Origin: an uncultured Anaerolineae bacterium
Lineage (GTDB): Bacteria; Chloroflexota; Anaerolineae; Aggregatilineales; Phototrophicaceae
Direction of reading: 5' to 3'
Assembly (NCBI GenBank): GCA_934216615.1
Contig: CAKQCB010000001.1
Location: 124,001-188,000, forward strand
DNA: 64,000 nucleotides
Each line of letters opens with the position of its first letter. The stretch's first letter is position 1. The position numbers and the translations under genes were made by a program. Positions 16,856 through 26,445 of the stretch are shown in pieces. The notes under the pieces are model-generated. The model saw only the letters and a list, made by a program, of their open reading frames with translations, did not search any database and was not told the DNA's origin.

Positions 16856-18469
16856 ATGTCAAATAGAGTTTCCAAACTTATTCTTGCTGGGCTATCTTTT
16901 GGCTTACTCGCAGCCATGCCCATGAGCGCGCAAGACGGCGGATACATCCTTCGTTATCCGATTAATCCTGACCCCGAACACTTAAATCCTTTTACCGCAA
17001 CCACCATCGCCATTGGCACCGTTAGCCGTAACATCTATGAAGGTTTGACCACCATCGACCGTGAAACAGGCGAAACCGTTCCTTGGCTTGCCGAAAGCTG
17101 GGATGTTTCTGATGATGGGTTAGTTTATACCTTCCATATTCGCCCGGGTATCATGTTCCATGATGTAGAAGGCGTTGAATACACCGACGGTGATCGTGAA
17201 TTTAAAGCTGATGACTGGGTTTGGGCAGCGGAATTAAGCCAAAGCGATGATGAAACCGTGTCGGCACATCCTGAATGGATGGAAGCCGTTGCGGGTGCCG
17301 CTGAATTCAAAGCGGGCGAAGCTGAATCGATCAGCGGTATCGAAATGATCGATGACTACACCATCCAATTGACCACGCTCGAACCCAACCGTTTGTTCTT
17401 GCAATATGTCGGTGGTGTTCCCGCAGTTCCCCATGAAGCTTATGAACAACTGGGCGCTGACTTTGTAAACAACCCTGTCGGCACTGGGCCTTTCCAATTT
17501 GTGGAATGGCAACGTGATAACTTCCTCGAATTAGAAGCCAATCCAGATTACTGGATTGAAGGTGAACCCGGTGTCGCTGGCATTCGTTTTGTGAACGTGC
17601 CAGATGCCAACACCGCGCTGCTTCAATACCGTGCTGGTGAACTCGACTTCTTGTTTGGTTTCCCCACGGGTCAACGTGGCGCTGTGATCGAAGAATTCTC
17701 CGAACAATATAGCGAACTGCCCGGCTTGAATGTCCGCTACTTCGGCTTCAAAATGGATGCTGGCTTCTTTATGGATCAACCCTTGGTTCGCCAAGCGTTA
17801 TCTCACGCATTCAACCGTGACCTCGTTTGGAATCAATTGATGGAAGGCGAACGCTTCCCCGCAGATTTGGGCTATTTGCCCCCGTCGATGCCTGCTTCAA
17901 CCCCAGCCAACATCTACGAATACAACATGGAACGCGCGGCTGAATTGCTGGTCGAAGCGGGTTTCCCCAATGGTGAAGGGATTCCGCCGATTGACTTGTA
18001 CGTGTTCTCCAGCGCTGCTTCAGAACTGTCTTTGCCTGTGTTGCAAGAAGACCTGCGTACCTTGGGCATCACCTTAAACATCGTTTCTGAAGATGCGTCC
18101 ACCTATTGGGATCACATTGGTGAAGACGAAGTTTGGATGTTCTTGAGCGGTTGGAGCGCTGGCGTCAATGACCCTGCAGACTCACTCAACTACCTGTTCT
18201 ATGCTGGCCGTGATGACACTCACTACGATAACCCCGAAGTGAATGCACTCTTGGAAGAAGCATTGACCGTATTTGACCCAGCCGAACAAGAAGCGCTCTA
18301 TCAACAAGCGCACGACTTGATCACTGCTGATGCTGTTTGGATCGTTTCTGCATACAGCAAGGTTGCATGGTTACAAGCACCTTACATTGAAAGCTTCTTC
18401 CCGGGTGGTGGTGGCGCTTACACAGCTCGCCTCGCCCTCGTCACCGTCAACAGTGATTTACTGCCTTAA
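16856..18469 (+). CDS. ABC transporter substrate-binding protein, family 5 (peptide/nickel/oligosaccharide type)
   Basis: 537 residues. An N-terminal signal peptide (KLILAGLSFGLLAAMPMSA) precedes a typical SBP-family-5 sequence: DPEHLNPFTATT, RNIYEGLTTIDRETGETVPWLAESWDVSDDG, VYTFHIRPGIMFHD, NPVGTGPFQF and VRQALSHAFNRD. It delivers a peptide, glycoside or similar solute to the permeases encoded downstream. GAGGAG before the ATG supports the start. No lipobox Cys is visible, so anchoring is unclear. Confidence 0.92.
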   Translation: MSNRVSKLILAGLSFGLLAAMPMSAQDGGYILRYPINPDPEHLNPFTATTIAIGTVSRNIYEGLTTIDRETGETVPWLAESWDVSDDGLVYTFHIRPGIMFHDVEGVEYTDGDREFKADDWVWAAELSQSDDETVSAHPEWMEAVAGAAEFKAGEAESISGIEMIDDYTIQLTTLEPNRLFLQYVGGVPAVPHEAYEQLGADFVNNPVGTGPFQFVEWQRDNFLELEANPDYWIEGEPGVAGIRFVNVPDANTALLQYRAGELDFLFGFPTGQRGAVIEEFSEQYSELPGLNVRYFGFKMDAGFFMDQPLVRQALSHAFNRDLVWNQLMEGERFPADLGYLPPSMPASTPANIYEYNMERAAELLVEAGFPNGEGIPPIDLYVFSSAASELSLPVLQEDLRTLGITLNIVSEDASTYWDHIGEDEVWMFLSGWSAGVNDPADSLNYLFYAGRDDTHYDNPEVNALLEEALTVFDPAEQEALYQQAHDLITADAVWIVSAYSKVAWLQAPYIESFFPGGGGAYTARLALVTVNSDLLP

Positions 18470-18519
18470 TCCCAAAAAGATTCTTGGCGCTATTGAAAGT
18501 GTAAGTTGACATCTTAAGT

Positions 18520-18571
18520 TAGGGGTACTCTGGACGTATTTCAATTTCAGAGTGCCCCTACTCCTTTTTTT
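18520..18571 (+). terminator. intraoperonic terminator after the binding-protein gene
   Basis: A 13-bp stem (TAGGGGTACTCTG / CAGAGTGCCCCTA, one G-T pair) followed by CTCC and seven T. It lies between the binding-protein gene and its permease genes and probably lowers permease expression by partial termination. Confidence 0.85.
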
Positions 18572-18597
18572 GAATATAACTTCGTGGAGGTCGCGTT

Positions 18598-19542
18598 TTG
18601 GCAACCTATATTTTGAAGCGCCTAATTCAGGTGATTCCAACCCTATGGGGAGTGTTTACAGTTTTATTCATTTTGGCTTATTTAATGCCTAGTGATCCTC
18701 TGCGGGCTGTATTAGGCGACCAGTATCGACGTTTAGACCCTGCTGTTGTAGAAGGTATTCGTGAAGAACTTGGCTTAAATAAAGGCTTTTTGGAACGTTA
18801 TACCGAATTTTTGGGCGAAATGGCGACTGGGAATTTAGGACGTTCCTACGTCCTTGAGCAAAATGTATCTGAAATTATTTTGTATCGTCTACCACACACC
18901 CTCCAATTAATGACGGGGGCGCTTGTTGTCGCGATATTGATCGGCATACCCGCAGGGATTATCGCTGCGGAAAAGCAGTACAGTTGGATCGATCATGCGT
19001 TGATGGTGATTTCGTTGATTGGCGTGAGCGCGCCTGTCTTCTGGATCGCAAGGTTCGCCCAAATGTACCTAACCCAAGAACGCTACGGGATCGCGCTCTT
19101 TCCGGTGGCGGGCTATGAGCAGGGCAGTATACGCCATCTGATTTTGCCGTCACTTGTGTTGGGGATTTACCTTTCCTCAACCTTAGCGCGCGTCACCCGT
19201 TCTGCGATGTTAGAGGTACGCAGTCAAGATTATATGCTTACCGCGCGGGCGAAGGGTTTGCCTTACCGCCTCGTCATGTTGCGACATCAACTGCGCAACG
19301 CGTTGATTCCTGTCATCACCGTGATCAGCTTGGATATCGGGGCGTTATTAGGCGGATCGGTCGTCACTGAGACGATCTTCAACTGGCCGGGTTTAGGCCG
19401 TGCGATTGTCCCTGCGATTGAGCGCCGTGATACGCCTGTGATTATTGGGATTCTCGTGTTTGGCGCATTCCTGTTTATCATTATCAACCTCATCACTGAC
19501 TTGATCTACGCGGTGATTAACCCCCGTATTCGGTACAATTAG
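18598..19542 (+). CDS. ABC transporter permease, DppB/OppB type
   Basis: 314 residues with six predicted TM helices and the BPD_transp_1 core. The N-terminus ATYILKRLIQVIPTLWGVFTV and GLNKGFLERYTEFLGEMATGNLGRSY are standard for DppB. The ATPase-coupling EAA loop is RSAMLEVRSQDYMLTARAKGL, followed by LRNALIPVITVISLDIGALLGGSVVTETIF. It starts at TTG with GGAGG a few bases upstream. It pairs with the DppC-type gene 8 bases downstream; no ATPase gene is in this cluster, so a shared ATPase must be encoded elsewhere. Confidence 0.92.
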   Translation: MATYILKRLIQVIPTLWGVFTVLFILAYLMPSDPLRAVLGDQYRRLDPAVVEGIREELGLNKGFLERYTEFLGEMATGNLGRSYVLEQNVSEIILYRLPHTLQLMTGALVVAILIGIPAGIIAAEKQYSWIDHALMVISLIGVSAPVFWIARFAQMYLTQERYGIALFPVAGYEQGSIRHLILPSLVLGIYLSSTLARVTRSAMLEVRSQDYMLTARAKGLPYRLVMLRHQLRNALIPVITVISLDIGALLGGSVVTETIFNWPGLGRAIVPAIERRDTPVIIGILVFGAFLFIIINLITDLIYAVINPRIRYN

Positions 19543-19550
19543 GAGATACT

Positions 19551-20441
19551 ATGTCTACTGCTACTCAATCTCCTATCGCGTCCATTGTCACCTTGCCAGA
19601 TAAACGGGAAACGAATACTTCGCGTTTTTGGCGGGCGTTTCGACGTAATCACATCGCGCTGGTGGGGCTGGTCGTCGTCGGAATCATGGCTTTCTTCGCA
19701 GTCTTTGCGGATGTTGTTGCGCCCTATAGCCCCAACGAACCCCACTATACTGAAGTGCTGAACGCGCCGAGCGCGAAATATTTTCTCGGGACGGATGAGC
19801 TGGGTCGCGATATTTTTAGTCGTTTGATTTATGGCGCTCGTATCTCGCTCGTCATTGGTTTTGTCGCCCAGTCCGTCGCTTTGACTTTAGGCATCACGAT
19901 TGGGTTGATCTCCGGTTGGTATAGTGGTTGGATCGATGACTTGTTGATGCGTCTGGCGGATATTTTCTTTGCGATTCCCGGCCTCATGTTTTTGATTGTG
20001 TGGATCACGATTTTTGATGCCAGCACGATCAATATCTTCCTCGCCTTGGGGTTGATTTCGTGGTCAGGGAATGCGCGTATGATGCGCAGTCAGGTGTTGG
20101 GGCAGAAAGCGCTTGAATATGTGACTGCCGCCCAATCACTAGGCGCAAGCGTTCCGCGCATCCTGTTCTTTCATATTCTACCTAACGCCATCGCGCCGAT
20201 GATCGTCTTGGCTTCTTTAGGCGTTGCAGGGGCAATTTTGAGCGAAGCAACGTTGAGCTTCTTAGGCTTAGGCGTGCAAATTCCAACCCCAAGCTGGGGA
20301 ACGATGGTGAACAACAGCGGGAACTACATCACGACTGCATGGTGGTATGCTATGTACCCGGGCTTGACGATTATGCTGACCGTGTTGGGTTTCAATTTTA
20401 TTGGGGATGGCTTGCGCGACGCACTGCTTCCTTCCAAATAG
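19551..20441 (+). CDS. ABC transporter permease, DppC/OppC type
   Basis: 296 residues. It has the DppC signature: NTSRFWRAFRRNHIALVGLV N-terminal helix, LGTDELGRDIFSRLIYGARISL, the coupling loop VLGQKALEYVTAAQSLGAS, and ILPNAIAPMIVLASLGVAGAILSEATLSFLGLG. AGGAG precedes the ATG. It forms the heteromeric channel with the upstream DppB-type permease. Confidence 0.93.
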   Translation: MSTATQSPIASIVTLPDKRETNTSRFWRAFRRNHIALVGLVVVGIMAFFAVFADVVAPYSPNEPHYTEVLNAPSAKYFLGTDELGRDIFSRLIYGARISLVIGFVAQSVALTLGITIGLISGWYSGWIDDLLMRLADIFFAIPGLMFLIVWITIFDASTINIFLALGLISWSGNARMMRSQVLGQKALEYVTAAQSLGASVPRILFFHILPNAIAPMIVLASLGVAGAILSEATLSFLGLGVQIPTPSWGTMVNNSGNYITTAWWYAMYPGLTIMLTVLGFNFIGDGLRDALLPSK

Positions 20442-20453
20442 ATCATACAAAAG

Positions 20454-20487
20454 GATTCAGCGTGGGCTATTCTGAACGCGCTGAATC
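20454..20487. terminator. hairpin between convergent permease and kinase genes
   Basis: GATTCAGCG and CGCTGAATC form a 9-bp stem ending at the stop of the minus-strand kinase gene. The loop is 16 bases and there is no clear T-run, so termination is only probable. Confidence 0.4.
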
Positions 20488-21434
20488 TACTTGATCTGCT
20501 CAACATGGACTTGCTGATATAACTTATCAAATGCTTCAAGTGTGAATTTGCCCCCGCCGATGCTCAGCGCGTTGGCGGAACCTGACGCAACCCCCGCCTT
20601 TAACGCCGTTGCCAAATCCTGATGGGAATGAATCCCGTGAAGCATCCCTGCAAGGAATGAATCTCCACTGCCAGTTGTGCTGACCACTTGAATAGCGGGC
20701 GCTTTACACTGCCATACGCCGTGAAGATTGCCCGCCATTGCCCCATCACCGCCTTGCGTAATAATCACCGTATCAAGGCCTTGATGACACAAGGTTTGGA
20801 TGGCAGTAGCACAGTCCTCTGGAGTGGTGATCGGGCGGTTCAATAAAACTTCTGCTTCGAGCTGGTTAATTTTGAGATAGCTTGGCTGCACAGTCGCCGC
20901 CGCAATGAGCGCGGTACTGCTGGTATCCACCCAAACAAGATGACCTGCATCCAAGAGCGCTTGAATGAGGCGTGGATAATATTCGAGCGATGCACCGCGC
21001 GGTAAACTGCCACACAAACACACATGACTGTTGGCTTGGGTATTGGCTTGCGCGAGGATGTCTTCTGAGAGGCGTTCCCAATCAGTGGCGGATGTGAGCG
21101 GGCCTTGTTCATTCACGTCGGTGGACGAGTTTTCAACCCGATCAACGATAATTGTGCAGATGCGGGTTTCCTCTTTGATCCATGTCCATTGTGCATGTAA
21201 GCCATCTTCTTTTGCTTTGGCATCGACAAATTTGCCGATGTAACCTCCGGCAAACCCCATATTGACCGCCGTATGATGGAGGGTTTTTAAGGCGCGTGCC
21301 ACATTCATCCCCTTGCCCCCTGCGGCGTGCGTGCTTTGTACAGTTTTATAAACCTGACCCGTCACAAAGTTTTCCACTACAACGGTATGATCTAAGGCGA
21401 GGTTTGGGGTGACGGTGATGATTTGTTGGCTCAT
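20487..21434 (-). CDS. 1-phosphofructokinase family hexose kinase (PfkB)
   Basis: 315 residues of the FruK/LacC subgroup: TVTPNLALDHTVVVENF N-terminus, STHAAGGKGMNVARALKTL substrate motif and STTGSGDSFLAGMLHGI with the catalytic Asp in GSGD. It phosphorylates fructose-1-phosphate, tagatose-6-phosphate or a related hexose phosphate. It lies 22 bases after a SIS-domain isomerase-like gene, suggesting amino-sugar or tagatose-type catabolism. It is the second PfkB-type kinase in the window, only distantly similar to the one at 6770. Confidence 0.87.
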   Translation of the reverse strand: MSQQIITVTPNLALDHTVVVENFVTGQVYKTVQSTHAAGGKGMNVARALKTLHHTAVNMGFAGGYIGKFVDAKAKEDGLHAQWTWIKEETRICTIIVDRVENSSTDVNEQGPLTSATDWERLSEDILAQANTQANSHVCLCGSLPRGASLEYYPRLIQALLDAGHLVWVDTSSTALIAAATVQPSYLKINQLEAEVLLNRPITTPEDCATAIQTLCHQGLDTVIITQGGDGAMAGNLHGVWQCKAPAIQVVSTTGSGDSFLAGMLHGIHSHQDLATALKAGVASGSANALSIGGGKFTLEAFDKLYQQVHVEQIK

Positions 21435-21456
21435 GGTTGTAGGGTAATCTCGCAGT

Positions 21457-22527
21457 TTATTCGGGTAAAGTGTCCAGCGTCACAACCATCGAGAGGTTTG
21501 CGGGAACATCTGGATTTTGACCGTTCTTCATGGCGCGGTAATAGGCTAGTAGTTGTAGAAAGGGCAGATACAATAAGGTGTTCGCCCAAGTCGGCAGGTC
21601 GCTCTGAAACACCACTTGATGAATCGCTTCTGGAAGTTCGAGACGTGTTGGGGTGATGGCAACCACTTGTGCGCCTCGTTCGCTCATTTCGCGCAGGACG
21701 GCCGTTTCATGTGAGGCGGATTCTGGTGTGATCAACCCAATCACCAAACTTTGAGGGGTTACCATCGACATCGGCCCATGCCGAAATTCTAAGACATGGA
21801 AGGCTTCGCTATAGGCCAGCGCCATTTCTTTCATCTTTAACATGCCTTCGCAGGCAATCCCATAACGATAACTGCTTCCTAAAAAGAAGAAACGTTCGAT
21901 GCTGTTTGCTTCCCCTAATTGTTGGGCGAGGGTGTAATAAGCCTCAAACTGCTGTTGAACATTTTGAGGTAGGCTCTCTAATGTCGTCGTTTGGGTAATG
22001 CTGGCGATGAGCGATTCAATGAGTAGAAGCATACTCGCAAAAGAACGTGTTTGGGCGATGCTTTCTTCATGCGCCGCGCTGGCGAGAAGCGTAAAATCTA
22101 CGACCTGCTCAAGTTCGCGGTTGGGGTAGCATGTGATGGCGATACTGGGTTGATCAGAGAACCGTTTTTTAAACAAACGCACCGCGCCTACAGTTTCGGT
22201 GGTTTTTGCAGAACGCGAAATGGCGATGAGCAACGTCCGCTGGTTGGGGGTGAAAACTTGTTCAGGGTAAAAGATGATTTCAGAGGCGGGACGCGCTTGT
22301 ACATTGATCTGCAAGTTCGCCCGTAACAGTGTCGCCGCAATCAGCGATTGGTAATAGGTGGAACCACAGCCCGTGATGATGATTTGCTCGATTGGCTGAG
22401 CTACACAATGGGTTTGCCAATAATCACTGAATTGGGCGCGTTGGGTTTCAAAGTCGGCAAGGGTTTGTTTCCAAACATCAGGTTGGCTTAAAATTTCACG
22501 CAGGGTATGTTCACCACGGTTTGGCAT
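21457..22527 (-). CDS. double-SIS domain sugar-phosphate isomerase/deaminase (GlmS C-terminal/AgaS-like)
   Basis: 356 residues from the ATG at 22527, which has GAGAGG upstream. Two SIS domains are visible: TGCGSTYYQSLIAATLL with ISRSAKTTETVGAVR in the first, and GSSYRYGIACEGMLKMKEMALAYSEAFH with EFRHGPMSMV in the second. The glutaminase domain of GlmS is absent, so it acts like AgaS/FrlB-type aminosugar deaminases or isomerases. The neighbouring PfkB kinase would phosphorylate its product. The exact sugar is unknown. Confidence 0.84.
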   Translation of the reverse strand: MPNRGEHTLREILSQPDVWKQTLADFETQRAQFSDYWQTHCVAQPIEQIIITGCGSTYYQSLIAATLLRANLQINVQARPASEIIFYPEQVFTPNQRTLLIAISRSAKTTETVGAVRLFKKRFSDQPSIAITCYPNRELEQVVDFTLLASAAHEESIAQTRSFASMLLLIESLIASITQTTTLESLPQNVQQQFEAYYTLAQQLGEANSIERFFFLGSSYRYGIACEGMLKMKEMALAYSEAFHVLEFRHGPMSMVTPQSLVIGLITPESASHETAVLREMSERGAQVVAITPTRLELPEAIHQVVFQSDLPTWANTLLYLPFLQLLAYYRAMKNGQNPDVPANLSMVVTLDTLPE

Positions 22528-22647
22528 TTTCTGGCCTCTCTGTTCAGGGCGTTGTATGCGCATTTGATAATATTTTTGCGCATTACTGCGCGTTTTTGAC
22601 TTATTTCCACGTGATTATAAACAGTAATTTACGTTACGCAAATGGAA

Positions 22648-22686
22648 GAAACAAAAAGTTCTTAGCCAACTTTCGCTAAGAACTTT
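22648..22686 (-). terminator. terminator of the MoxR/VWA operon
   Basis: Read on the minus strand, AAAGTTCTTAGC and GCTAAGAACTTT form a 12-bp stem with an 8-base loop and a TTTTTGTTT tail. It follows the 22711 stop by 24 bases. Confidence 0.88.
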
Positions 22687-22710
22687 CATCGACTTACAGC
22701 ATGTGACGAG

Positions 22711-24120
22711 CTAGACGTTTTTGAGCGTGATAAATTGGTGAGCGACATTCTCGAGGTTATTCTTGCTGGCGTTTTCCCCTGTGAGGATGACGTACAGCTT
22801 GATGCGTCTTTGTTTGATCTGCTCAATCAACTGATTTCTTGCATGACCTGTATGCCCATCGGTGATGAGGATGGCCTTTTTGATAGAGGGCTTCGCTTCT
22901 AATAAATGCTCAAGGACGGGGTCAATCCGCGTGCCGAGCGTGCTTTGATAAATCCCCTGTTTGAGATTGTTATAGGTCACCGGTTCAACCACTGTGGAAA
23001 ATTGATAGGCTTTAGCATAGCCCCGCGCGATAAACGGCAGCGTGAGACCGATCAACGGGGGCAGATACTCGCGCATAGAGGCGGAAACATCCAAGTAGAT
23101 GAAGCCGACTGCCGGACGATCATTCGTCCTTGCGCGAATTTGACCGGGTTGATTATATAACATCCCCTGCACGCCCATGATTTCCCGCGCGGAATTGAGC
23201 CGATCACGCGGGTTCAAAATCACGCTGATGCCGTTGATCCCCGGTACTTTATATTTCGAACTGCGGTTTAACTGTCCATTACGCGGGTTTAAACAGGTGC
23301 GCAGGACGTTGAGAAAAACCCGCCTTTGTTGTGGGGTGACTTTCTCAATCGCCGAATTTAAGTGTTGAAGTTGGGTTCCTGAGCCTGCCACTGTGCCGTC
23401 TTTAGGGGAAGATTCAGCGACCTTTTTGATCAATTCCCCCATAGCAGGGTTGTCCACGATACTTTCTTCATTCATGCTATCGTGGTCGCCCAATAAGAAG
23501 GGTTCACGCTCTCCAGATTGGTTTTGTTGGCCCTTCTCTTGTTCGTGCTGGCGTAAGAGTTGCAAAATTTCTTCGTAGAGTGGGGGTTTAACCTCGGCGC
23601 CAATCGGTGGATACAAGCGGTACATGATGGCGCTGGTTCCTTCTGGCCCCACTTGTGGATATTCGGGATGGGTTGGGTAGCCCAACGGCGGACGAAGCAA
23701 ACAGCTCGGAAATTCATCCGCTTTATTGAGGCGTTCGAAGAAACCGCGAAATTCAGGCGCTGAAAACTGCCGTGAAAGCTGAGCGTTGATGATGGCATCA
23801 AACGCGATGTTGTGCGCTTGGGTCGGGCGGGGATATAAGCGCGTATGCGCCAGCATCACATGCCACAACTCGTGCATGATGAGAAGGAATAGATGCTCAT
23901 TGGTTTTACAATGATTTTTCACAAAATCAGGATTGATGAGCATCTTCGGAAAGGCGACACATTCAACCGCCGCGGTGGGAATTTTGCGCGTGGTTTCAAT
24001 TCCGGTCAGGCGGATTAACGTCTCCATCTCGATGGACGCAGATGGCAAACAATGTAGTAAGCGCTCGATGACCTCTTGCGTTTCGTGACTATCGCGGTTG
24101 TGCTTGGTGAATGTGGTCAT
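22711..24120 (-). CDS. VWA-like protein with putative metallopeptidase domain
   Basis: 469 residues. The N-terminal half has a zinc-binding HELWHVMLAH (83-92) within a DUF2201-type metallopeptidase-like domain. The C-terminal half is VWA-like, with a MIDAS motif DVSAS (near 355) and ILITDGHTGHARN. This combination accompanies MoxR ATPases, where VWA partners act in protein or metallocentre assembly. Its start overlaps the upstream unknown gene by 4 bases. The substrate is unknown. Confidence 0.82.
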   Translation of the reverse strand: MTTFTKHNRDSHETQEVIERLLHCLPSASIEMETLIRLTGIETTRKIPTAAVECVAFPKMLINPDFVKNHCKTNEHLFLLIMHELWHVMLAHTRLYPRPTQAHNIAFDAIINAQLSRQFSAPEFRGFFERLNKADEFPSCLLRPPLGYPTHPEYPQVGPEGTSAIMYRLYPPIGAEVKPPLYEEILQLLRQHEQEKGQQNQSGEREPFLLGDHDSMNEESIVDNPAMGELIKKVAESSPKDGTVAGSGTQLQHLNSAIEKVTPQQRRVFLNVLRTCLNPRNGQLNRSSKYKVPGINGISVILNPRDRLNSAREIMGVQGMLYNQPGQIRARTNDRPAVGFIYLDVSASMREYLPPLIGLTLPFIARGYAKAYQFSTVVEPVTYNNLKQGIYQSTLGTRIDPVLEHLLEAKPSIKKAILITDGHTGHARNQLIEQIKQRRIKLYVILTGENASKNNLENVAHQFITLKNV

Positions 24121-24803
24121 GAAGTGCCTTGTGCGACATCTTGTTTCAGGTTGTAAAAGGACTCTGTTCCGCTCGTTTGCGCCAGTTTCACCAAGCGCGG
24201 GTCGTCGCTGATGAAGGCGTTCATCAAATATTGTTCTTCTAAGGCAAGCGGTGTTTGGGCAAGCAGTAAGTTCGCCCGAACGCGCGCTAAAACGTTCAAC
24301 ACGAGTAGGGGATTATGCGCAATGAGCAGTTGCGTCGTTTGCCGAACAATCGGCATTTCGAACGGAATTTTCTCATCTTTATCCCACGGGAAAATGAGAT
24401 ATGCGCCTATATGGGGTTGCTCTTCCCAGTATTGATCGAGCGCTTGTTTGAGCGCTGTCCAACGGCTAGGCGGGATATTCTTCCCTGTCGTTGCCACGAT
24501 GTCAGAGACCAATATCCCTTCATTGTTAAGGCGGATAATTTGATGTTCCACATAATGGAAATCAAAAATAATGTACGTCGATGCAATCGGTAAAATTTCA
24601 ACGGTTGTCGGTTTAAAGGGCGACGGAAGACCATGCCCGCTCGCTTTACCGAACAGACTGTTACTCTGCTTCGATTCTACGGGGGACGCTGATGATGCTG
24701 AACGGGTGGCATGCGCTTTCGTGAGCTGTTTGCCCCCCTCTAAACGTTTTTTGATTTGTTGAAATGGATTTTTGAACTGTGATGTTTTTTTCTTAGCTGT
24801 CAT
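24117..24803 (-). CDS. hypothetical protein between MoxR ATPase and VWA genes
   Basis: 228 residues starting at MTAKKKTSQFK (ATG 24803, GGAG upstream). The first 65 residues are basic and low in complexity; the rest is a folded domain (IASTYIIFDFHYVEHQIIRL, IGAYLIFPWDKDEKIPFEMP). I do not recognise it. Overlaps with both neighbours (24793-24803 and 24117-24120) show that it belongs to the MoxR-VWA operon, perhaps as an adaptor. Confidence 0.75.
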   Translation of the reverse strand: MTAKKKTSQFKNPFQQIKKRLEGGKQLTKAHATRSASSASPVESKQSNSLFGKASGHGLPSPFKPTTVEILPIASTYIIFDFHYVEHQIIRLNNEGILVSDIVATTGKNIPPSRWTALKQALDQYWEEQPHIGAYLIFPWDKDEKIPFEMPIVRQTTQLLIAHNPLLVLNVLARVRANLLLAQTPLALEEQYLMNAFISDDPRLVKLAQTSGTESFYNLKQDVAQGTS

Positions 24804-26238
24804 GAGTCGTCTCCATTGACAAGAAACGGTTATAGTCATCGCGGAATTCAGTTAGTGCTTGGCGCCAATCATGTTGTGACCATGATGCGATATGTTCAAC
24901 TAGAAAATTTCGTTCCAGCCATGCACGGCGTTGACGTTGATCCTGAAGCGATTGAACCAACTGACGCAATTCTTGTGTGATGGGCGAATTAAACCCACGA
25001 TTAGAGAGGGGTTCCTTACGGCTTCTGGGGTGCAGTAACGGAAGTGCAAGTTTCACCATCGGCTCCCATGTGGAGGGGGCAAGATCGTGCGTTTCGCGGA
25101 ATTTCAAAAACAGGATCGCCGCCAGCCCTGCACGACGATGCTGGGGAAACTCACTACTGCCTAATGCTTGAGTGATCAAACGGGATAGATCATCATTGTT
25201 CATCTGCAATTCAAGCGCTAACGAAATGCGCTGAACAGGATCAAATTCTTCAAGGATGATACGCCAGTTACTATCTTCCGCCAGCGTCGAAATTTCCCAT
25301 GCTTGTTTGTGAATCGTGATTAACGTGCCTTTATTGGGCGGAATTTCCGTTGCGGTTTGTGGAATCCCATACTGAATTGCCATTTCCGCGCTTAAAGCAA
25401 GCGATGTGTTTTCGCCTGTGAGGTCATTCCCTAAAATCATTCGTGCGGCATGAATCGCGCAGATGGTGCGCGCAAGCATGTACGCTCTACGCGGGCTTTG
25501 GGGCAAATGGGCTTGTTCTAACAGGTCTACCACTGTGATGACATAATCCATCACCCATGATTCCAACTCATTTTCAATATCGGGAATCAGCTCTGCAACA
25601 ATATTGACCATGTGCTCAATATCAATAGCATCGGTTTCAAGGTTTTGTAAGCGAACCAACATCCGTCTGCGGTCGGTTTTGGAGAGGTTCTTCCATGCAG
25701 GCACAGGGATGATGAATGGAAAACGATCAACTAACGCGGGGTCTAGCGCTTCAGAGCCAATGTACAGGTCGCCGCTTTGGGTGTCTGGGTCTTCTGGCGC
25801 GGGGGGGTTCATCGCTGCCCAGCGATGGCGTAACTTTTCCAGTTTGATGCCAGCGACGCGACGTTCATGCACAATCGGGAACATCTTGTTTTGCAGGTCG
25901 GGACGGCACCGTGAAATTTCGTCAAAGAAGACAAATTCCGCATCCCAAATAGAGCCGGGCGTGGTTACAAAACGAAGCGATTGTAAATCCGCTTCAGGCA
26001 GGGGAATGCCGACCAGATCATCATAGTTGATGAGCGAGGCGTTATAGTGGCGCATGGCAAGTTGTAAGGCAGTCGCCATCCGTTCAATTAAAAGTGATTT
26101 TGCCGTACCATGTGGGCCGATCAGCAACAATGGCGATTCAGTGGCTAACGCAGCGAGAAGCAGTGCATCAAGATGCTGCCAACCATGAATACCCAGTGAT
26201 TCTGTGAGGCCTAAAGAGGGTTGTTGCGCGTGATTCAT
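24793..26238 (-). CDS. MoxR-type AAA+ ATPase
   Basis: 481 residues from MNHAQQPSLGL. It has Walker A LLIGPHGTAKS (about 41-48) and a Walker B/effector segment FVFFDEISRCRPDLQNKM. The Arg-rich sensor region includes DPALVDRFPFIIPVP. MoxR ATPases act with VWA proteins as chaperone-like remodelling pairs. The long C-terminal part (about 200 residues) after the AAA core is helical and unassigned. ATG 26238 is preferred over in-frame ATG 26256 because GGGAGA lies upstream. It leads a three-gene operon. Confidence 0.85.
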   Translation of the reverse strand: MNHAQQPSLGLTESLGIHGWQHLDALLLAALATESPLLLIGPHGTAKSLLIERMATALQLAMRHYNASLINYDDLVGIPLPEADLQSLRFVTTPGSIWDAEFVFFDEISRCRPDLQNKMFPIVHERRVAGIKLEKLRHRWAAMNPPAPEDPDTQSGDLYIGSEALDPALVDRFPFIIPVPAWKNLSKTDRRRMLVRLQNLETDAIDIEHMVNIVAELIPDIENELESWVMDYVITVVDLLEQAHLPQSPRRAYMLARTICAIHAARMILGNDLTGENTSLALSAEMAIQYGIPQTATEIPPNKGTLITIHKQAWEISTLAEDSNWRIILEEFDPVQRISLALELQMNNDDLSRLITQALGSSEFPQHRRAGLAAILFLKFRETHDLAPSTWEPMVKLALPLLHPRSRKEPLSNRGFNSPITQELRQLVQSLQDQRQRRAWLERNFLVEHIASWSQHDWRQALTEFRDDYNRFLSMETTHDS

Positions 26239-26445
26239 GCTGACCGTGTCTCCCATCGGTATATGAACGATACCGGAAAACAAAAACACCCAACTTCACT
26301 TTGCAACGGGTTGCCTGTGAAGAGGGGTTTAAAAACAGGGGGGAATATAAAGCGTTTTTCATCTTATTTAATACGATAATGAAAGAACGCCTGTTCGTCA
26401 AGCACTCAGGGGTATTTTAGATAAATTTTTTATAATTATCCTATC

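Noticed and set aside
18506..18534. Promoter between the binding-protein and permease genes
   Set aside because: TTGACA occurs at 18506 but no -10 is found at the correct distance; the region is instead explained by the terminator.
22711..26238. A defence or toxin system in the MoxR-VWA cluster
   Set aside because: No effector, nuclease or phage-related partner gene is present; MoxR-VWA pairs are common housekeeping remodelling genes.
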